Below are positions 60,152 to 64,000 of a stretch of DNA of 64,000 nt, one piece after another. Source of the DNA: Butyrivibrio hungatei DSM 14810. GTDB lineage: Bacteria > Bacillota > Clostridia > Lachnospirales > Lachnospiraceae. Positions within the stretch are counted from its first letter, which is position 1. The number at the start of each line of letters is the position of its first letter. A program made the translations under genes and the position numbers. The DNA is taken from NCBI RefSeq assembly GCF_900143205.1, contig NZ_FRDH01000003.1, positions 682,001 through 746,000 of the forward strand, in the 5' to 3' direction. The notes under the pieces were generated by a model. The model did no database searches. It saw only the letters and a program-made list of their open reading frames with translations, and was not told the origin of the DNA.

Positions 60152-62248
60152 TCAAATATAATTCATTAAGCTTGACTGGCTGATCTTACCAGTTGCCATA
60201 AGGCTTGCTTCATAAGTGGTCTGAGCTGATGTGAGCTGAGTTATAGTCTCAGCAAGGTCAATATCCTCATTTTCAGACTGAAGAGTCTTGAATGTTGTAG
60301 TCTGACTCATAAGTCTTGTGTTTATAAGGTCAAGTCTCTTTGATTTTGTACCATTTTCGGTAACTGCAAGGTTTGCAGTATCAAGAGCCTTCTGCATAGA
60401 TGTAATCTTGTGCTCAAACTCTTTCTGAATCTGCTCTCTCTGGAAATCATATGATTTCTGGGCTGCTTCAATCTCGATTGAGAGCTTATTTTTCTCTGTA
60501 TCCGATTTAGCTGCGTCCAACTTATCATTAAGGATCTTAAGTGTACTCTTCATCTGAGTAAGCTGGTTGAGCTTATCCTTCAGATCATCAACATCTCTTT
60601 TGACACTTGTTGTGAATACCGCATCAGCTGTGGTATTAACAACTACTGACTGTGCGAATCCCACATCGTAAGCGATGTCATGAGCTGCTGAACCTCTGTT
60701 ATATAGTACTGTACCATTTTCATCGGTGAATTGGCAATTAAATAAATTCTCAGGCTTGATGTCACCTGTATTCCATTCCTTCTTGTCATAGATAACGTCG
60801 ATAGTATTGGCGTTTATAAGGTCTGGAAGAGTTGAAAGCTTGTTTGTAAGCTCTTTATTCAAAAGAACCTCACCCGTAGCTGCGTTAAATACTGCAATAG
60901 CGCCCTCTTCTCTGGCAACAAGATCATTATAGAACTCATCGATATCATCATCTGATGTTGTTGAATAGATTATCTTATCTTTTGTGATATTTAATGTAGT
61001 CTCTTTGTATGAAGAATGGATACTGCCGTTTCCTGTTACATTTACTACGTTCTGAGTAGATGTTCCATCAACATTATCAGTTATATTATGGTCTCTGATG
61101 GTATATGTTCCATCACTGTTAACTACGCAGGTTGCTGCATTGCCGTTGTACTCCATCTCCATTGAGTAGGTCTGTCCAATAGCCTGAAGGAGAGGAAGTC
61201 CAAAATGGATCTGCTCGCCGTCATCGTTAGTATATGTGATAGTTGCCTTCTGAACAGAATCAAGGTTTGTCTGACCTGAAGCAATATTGCTGCTCTGCTT
61301 TGCAGGATCATAGATTCCATTAGAGTCGATTCCAAATGTATATGTCTGAGTATCGCTGTTAGCAGTGATATCATAAGTTCCATCGTAATGAGAAACTACT
61401 GTATAAGTAATTCCTTCGTTGGTAACTGTATAGCTTTCTCTTGATCCGCCAGGCTCGATTGCAGGAAGCATAGCGTAAAAGCTCTCACCTTCATTATTAG
61501 TAAAGTTGAGCTTAATGACATCCATCTTTTCCTCAACTGTACTTGTAGCTGGCTGCATCAGTTGCTCTCTCCACTTAAGGGATGGAGTATTGAAGCTGTC
61601 TGTAGTGTAGCTTAATATATCATAAGAAAGTCTGAGTCTTCCGACTGTCTGCTCCACGATGTCGCTCTCATATACAGCATCAGAAGAAGAATCAAGGATC
61701 TTTTCAGAATCAAGTTTGCTAAGGCCTGTTACTCTGCTGGATGTACTGATATCAGCAGCTTTGAATTCATCGTTGATATCCTTGTAATCTGCTGTTGTTG
61801 TCTTATCAAATGTAAGGGATGTATCTGTTCTGTAACCTGTAAATACGTATCTTCCGGCGTAGTCTACATTACCTGTAGAATAATACTCTTTTGAAAGAGC
61901 CTCCATCTGAGTAATGATCGTTCCAAGGTCGTCGATAGTGAGGTCTTTATTGGCACCCTTAGTAGCCTGCTTAACACAGTCAGTAAGAACAGACGTAACT
62001 GTAGAAAGAGCGTCGGCTGTTACATCAAGCCAGCTCTCTGCATCCTTAGCATTCTTTTCATAATACTGGGAAATCTGAGTGACGTTGCTTCTAAGACGAA
62101 GTGCTCTTATGGCTATAACAGGATCATCGGAAGGACGTGTGATCTTTTTGCCTGTAGACATCATAGTGTTGAGCTGGTCCTCGCTGATCTTGTTATTGTT
62201 AATATTATAAAGGGAATTGTTCTGCATTATTTTGTTAGTGATACGCAT
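60152..62248 (-). CDS. flgL: Flagellar hook-associated protein 3 (FlgL), enlarged
   Basis: The N-terminal end (MRITNKIMQNNSLYNIN, KKITRPSDDPVIAIRAL) and the C-terminal end (SENEDIDLAETITQLTSAQ, ASLMATGKISQSSLMNYI) are the FlgL D0/D1 helices that join hook and filament. The protein is 698 residues, more than twice the usual size for a small FlgL. The middle (about 145-560) is an insertion with two related beta-rich units (243-294 and 334-384). No signal peptide is present, as expected for flagellar export. CTGGAGG precedes the ATG. Confidence 0.93.
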   Translation of the reverse strand: MRITNKIMQNNSLYNINNNKISEDQLNTMMSTGKKITRPSDDPVIAIRALRLRSNVTQISQYYEKNAKDAESWLDVTADALSTVTSVLTDCVKQATKGANKDLTIDDLGTIITQMEALSKEYYSTGNVDYAGRYVFTGYRTDTSLTFDKTTTADYKDINDEFKAADISTSSRVTGLSKLDSEKILDSSSDAVYESDIVEQTVGRLRLSYDILSYTTDSFNTPSLKWREQLMQPATSTVEEKMDVIKLNFTNNEGESFYAMLPAIEPGGSRESYTVTNEGITYTVVSHYDGTYDITANSDTQTYTFGIDSNGIYDPAKQSSNIASGQTNLDSVQKATITYTNDDGEQIHFGLPLLQAIGQTYSMEMEYNGNAATCVVNSDGTYTIRDHNITDNVDGTSTQNVVNVTGNGSIHSSYKETTLNITKDKIIYSTTSDDDIDEFYNDLVAREEGAIAVFNAATGEVLLNKELTNKLSTLPDLINANTIDVIYDKKEWNTGDIKPENLFNCQFTDENGTVLYNRGSAAHDIAYDVGFAQSVVVNTTADAVFTTSVKRDVDDLKDKLNQLTQMKSTLKILNDKLDAAKSDTEKNKLSIEIEAAQKSYDFQREQIQKEFEHKITSMQKALDTANLAVTENGTKSKRLDLINTRLMSQTTTFKTLQSENEDIDLAETITQLTSAQTTYEASLMATGKISQSSLMNYI

Positions 62249-62331
62249 AGTACAACCTCCAGATAAACTTCCATGTCAAAAAATGCGCATCCATGCAGTC
62301 ATTTTTGTCATCTACAATACATATCGGCAGA

Positions 62332-64000
62332 TTATACTCCTGTCTGAAGTATCAATCTGTCATAAATTTCAGTCAGAGTCTGGATCATCTTGGATGAAAG
62401 TGTGTATGCGTTCTGATACTTAACAAGGTTTGAAGCTTCTTCATCTTCATCTACACCTGCATCTGACAGGCGCTGATTCTTGATAGTTACTTCAAGAGCT
62501 TCATAGGTCTTTTCCAATGTTCCAGCATTACTTGAATTAAGGGCCACGTCTGCAAGAACCTTTGTAAGGTATTCTCCAGAAGTTGCTCCTCTGAATATCT
62601 TTTTGGTCTCAAACATCTCTTTTAATCTTGAAAGGTTACCATACTCTGATTCACCTTCTGTTACGTCAGCCTTTGTAGCAAATCTCTCTGCATTCTCGAC
62701 TATTACGCTGTTAACCTCGAAGTTGCCGCCTCTAAGCTTGTAGTATCCCTTATTCTGAGAAAGAGAAGTGAGCTGCTCGTAGCTATACTGCGCTACAGAG
62801 TTGGTATCCATTGCTCCTGTCAAAAGAGCTACACCTTCCAGTGAGTCTGATGTATAACCTGTTACCATGATCTCATTTACTGCAGATGAGAACTGTCTTA
62901 CCCACTCGTTCATCTGCTCGAGATAATAAGGAATTCCCTGATAATCGTTTCCGTAGCCAATAGTAACTGCTCTGTTAGTATCAGGAGTACTTGTAAGTGT
63001 TGCGTTATCTATAGTAAATGTAAAAGTCTTATCTCCGTCATAAGACCAGGAATCATACTTATAAGTCTTGTCACCAATGTGGATAGTACCATCCTCAGGA
63101 AGAGTGCACTTATTCATATCCTTAAGATATGCAGCGTCAACTTCAACCTGCACCGTAACTGGTCTTGCAAGGGGATCAATTATCGTGCTCTTTCCATTAA
63201 AGTACTGATTGTTATTACCATCACGCATAGCAAGAAGTCCCTGAAGCTCGCCGCCGATGAGCTTTGACTCAATAGAGAAATCTGCAAGCTCTTTGATGTC
63301 ATCGCCATCCTTGTAGCTGGCTGTTCCCCACTTGATATCATAAAGGCCTGATACATCGTTCTGGTTAACAGATCCATCTTCATCTCTTGCTACACAGATC
63401 ATCTTTCTGTATTCGTAGGTATCAACAAGCTCGTATCCACCTGCAACCCAGATCTGAAATCTTGTTGCGCCTGTTACTCTGTCTGGATTATTCTCGTCTA
63501 CTACAGGAGTTTCCTTGGTTTCAACTGAAACCATCTTAGAAAGCTCATCGACGAGTACATCTCTTTTATCTCTAAGTTCATTGGCTGTTGTGCCAGTCAT
63601 TTCAATAATGTTGATCTGCTTGTTGATCGAAGCAACTTCCTGAGAGATTGAGCTGATTCTGTCAGCACAGAGCTTGATCTCTGAGTTGATGTCACTCTGA
63701 AGTCCCTGAAGCTGGTTATAAACGTTGTTAAAGTATTCAGTAATACTTCTTACTGATGATACGTATGTAGTCTTGGCTTCCGTTGTACCTGCTGCGGTCT
63801 TGACTGACTGAAGTGCAGCTTGCATCTTCGTGAAAAGAGATGAGAAGCCGGTTGTTCCGTCATCATCAAGATACTGTTCAACAAGCTTTGTATAGTAGTT
63901 CTTCTGTTCTACATTTCCAAGGAGCTGCTCATTATTTCTGTACTTGACATCATAAAAGCTATCGCGGACTCTCTCGATTGCGATAGTCTCAACGCCTGCA
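62332..64000 (-). CDS. flgK: Flagellar hook-associated protein 1 (FlgK), N-terminus outside window
   Basis: The frame is open from the window edge to the stop, about 555 residues. It begins AGVETIAIERVRDSFYDVKY, which matches FlgK shortly after its N-terminal start, so only some 50 residues are missing. The late segment SNLVKYQNAYTLSSKMIQT and the tail EIYDRLILQTGV are the C-terminal D0 helix. FlgK is the first junction protein between hook and filament and precedes flgL in most genomes. An internal ATG at 63825 is not the true start. Confidence 0.95.
   Translation of the reverse strand, partial: AGVETIAIERVRDSFYDVKYRNNEQLLGNVEQKNYYTKLVEQYLDDDGTTGFSSLFTKMQAALQSVKTAAGTTEAKTTYVSSVRSITEYFNNVYNQLQGLQSDINSEIKLCADRISSISQEVASINKQINIIEMTGTTANELRDKRDVLVDELSKMVSVETKETPVVDENNPDRVTGATRFQIWVAGGYELVDTYEYRKMICVARDEDGSVNQNDVSGLYDIKWGTASYKDGDDIKELADFSIESKLIGGELQGLLAMRDGNNNQYFNGKSTIIDPLARPVTVQVEVDAAYLKDMNKCTLPEDGTIHIGDKTYKYDSWSYDGDKTFTFTIDNATLTSTPDTNRAVTIGYGNDYQGIPYYLEQMNEWVRQFSSAVNEIMVTGYTSDSLEGVALLTGAMDTNSVAQYSYEQLTSLSQNKGYYKLRGGNFEVNSVIVENAERFATKADVTEGESEYGNLSRLKEMFETKKIFRGATSGEYLTKVLADVALNSSNAGTLEKTYEALEVTIKNQRLSDAGVDEDEEASNLVKYQNAYTLSSKMIQTLTEIYDRLILQTGV

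Noticed and set aside
1..64000. rRNA, tRNA, insertion sequences, prophage genes
   Set aside because: No conserved rRNA stretches, tRNA-like cloverleafs, transposase genes with inverted repeats or phage structural genes were recognised. The Rpn protein is the only mobile-type gene and shows no flanking repeats.

Overview
The window looks like chromosomal DNA of a motile Gram-positive anaerobe of the Clostridia, most likely a Lachnospiraceae member of the Butyrivibrio type. This is an inference from four things: the FliW/CsrA/FlaG/FliD/FliS flagellar set, the CgeB-like glycosyltransferases beside flagellin genes, an Rpn-type PD-(D/E)XK nuclease, and LicD and teichoic-acid-type enzymes. I recognised no rRNA, tRNA, CRISPR array, insertion sequence or phage gene. 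Nearly everything is on the minus strand, so operons read from high to low coordinates.

Layout, right to left. 50.7-64 kb is a flagellar block: flgK (5' end outside the window), flgL, fliW, csrA, a CgeB-like glycosyltransferase, flaG, fliD, fliS, a FliT/FlgN-like chaperone, a GT2, another CgeB-like glycosyltransferase and two flagellin genes. Sigma-28-type promoters precede both flagellins and flaG. 27.3-50.6 kb is a glycan-assembly block: WavE-like, DUF6492, GT9-like, GT4, GT2, GT8, GT-D and CgeB-like proteins, several fused into chains of up to 1,061 residues, plus a nucleotidyltransferase-kinase-SIS fusion. 15.6-26.2 kb holds precursor and decoration enzymes: two LicD proteins, nucleotidyltransferases, a cupin, a HAD phosphatase, two GDPD-fold proteins, a cytidylyltransferase fused to a Gfo/Idh/MocA oxidoreductase, and a methyltransferase. 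Two single plus-strand genes (26.4-27.3 and 34.3-35.2 kb) interrupt these runs. At 14.3-15.3 kb sits an Rpn-family nuclease gene with its own terminator.

11.5-14.2 kb carries TagD-like, asparagine-synthase-like and TagF-like genes, a possible CDP-glycerol-dependent modification set. 0-11.5 kb is visibly more AT-rich (single lines counted at about 28-30% G+C against about 45% further right). It holds a run of sugar-modifying enzymes, eight of which carry an extra Rossmann-like domain with a G-x-G motif fused at the N- or C-terminus of otherwise unrelated catalytic domains.

Taken together, the window encodes flagellar filament assembly with FliW-CsrA control, and beside it a large locus that builds and decorates a surface glycan. 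The target may be flagellin, a cell-wall polymer, or both. The CgeB-like genes mixed with the flagellin genes point to flagellin glycosylation. The CDP-glycerol and LicD genes point to a phosphate-containing polymer or substituent. Which sugars are involved cannot be read from the sequence.
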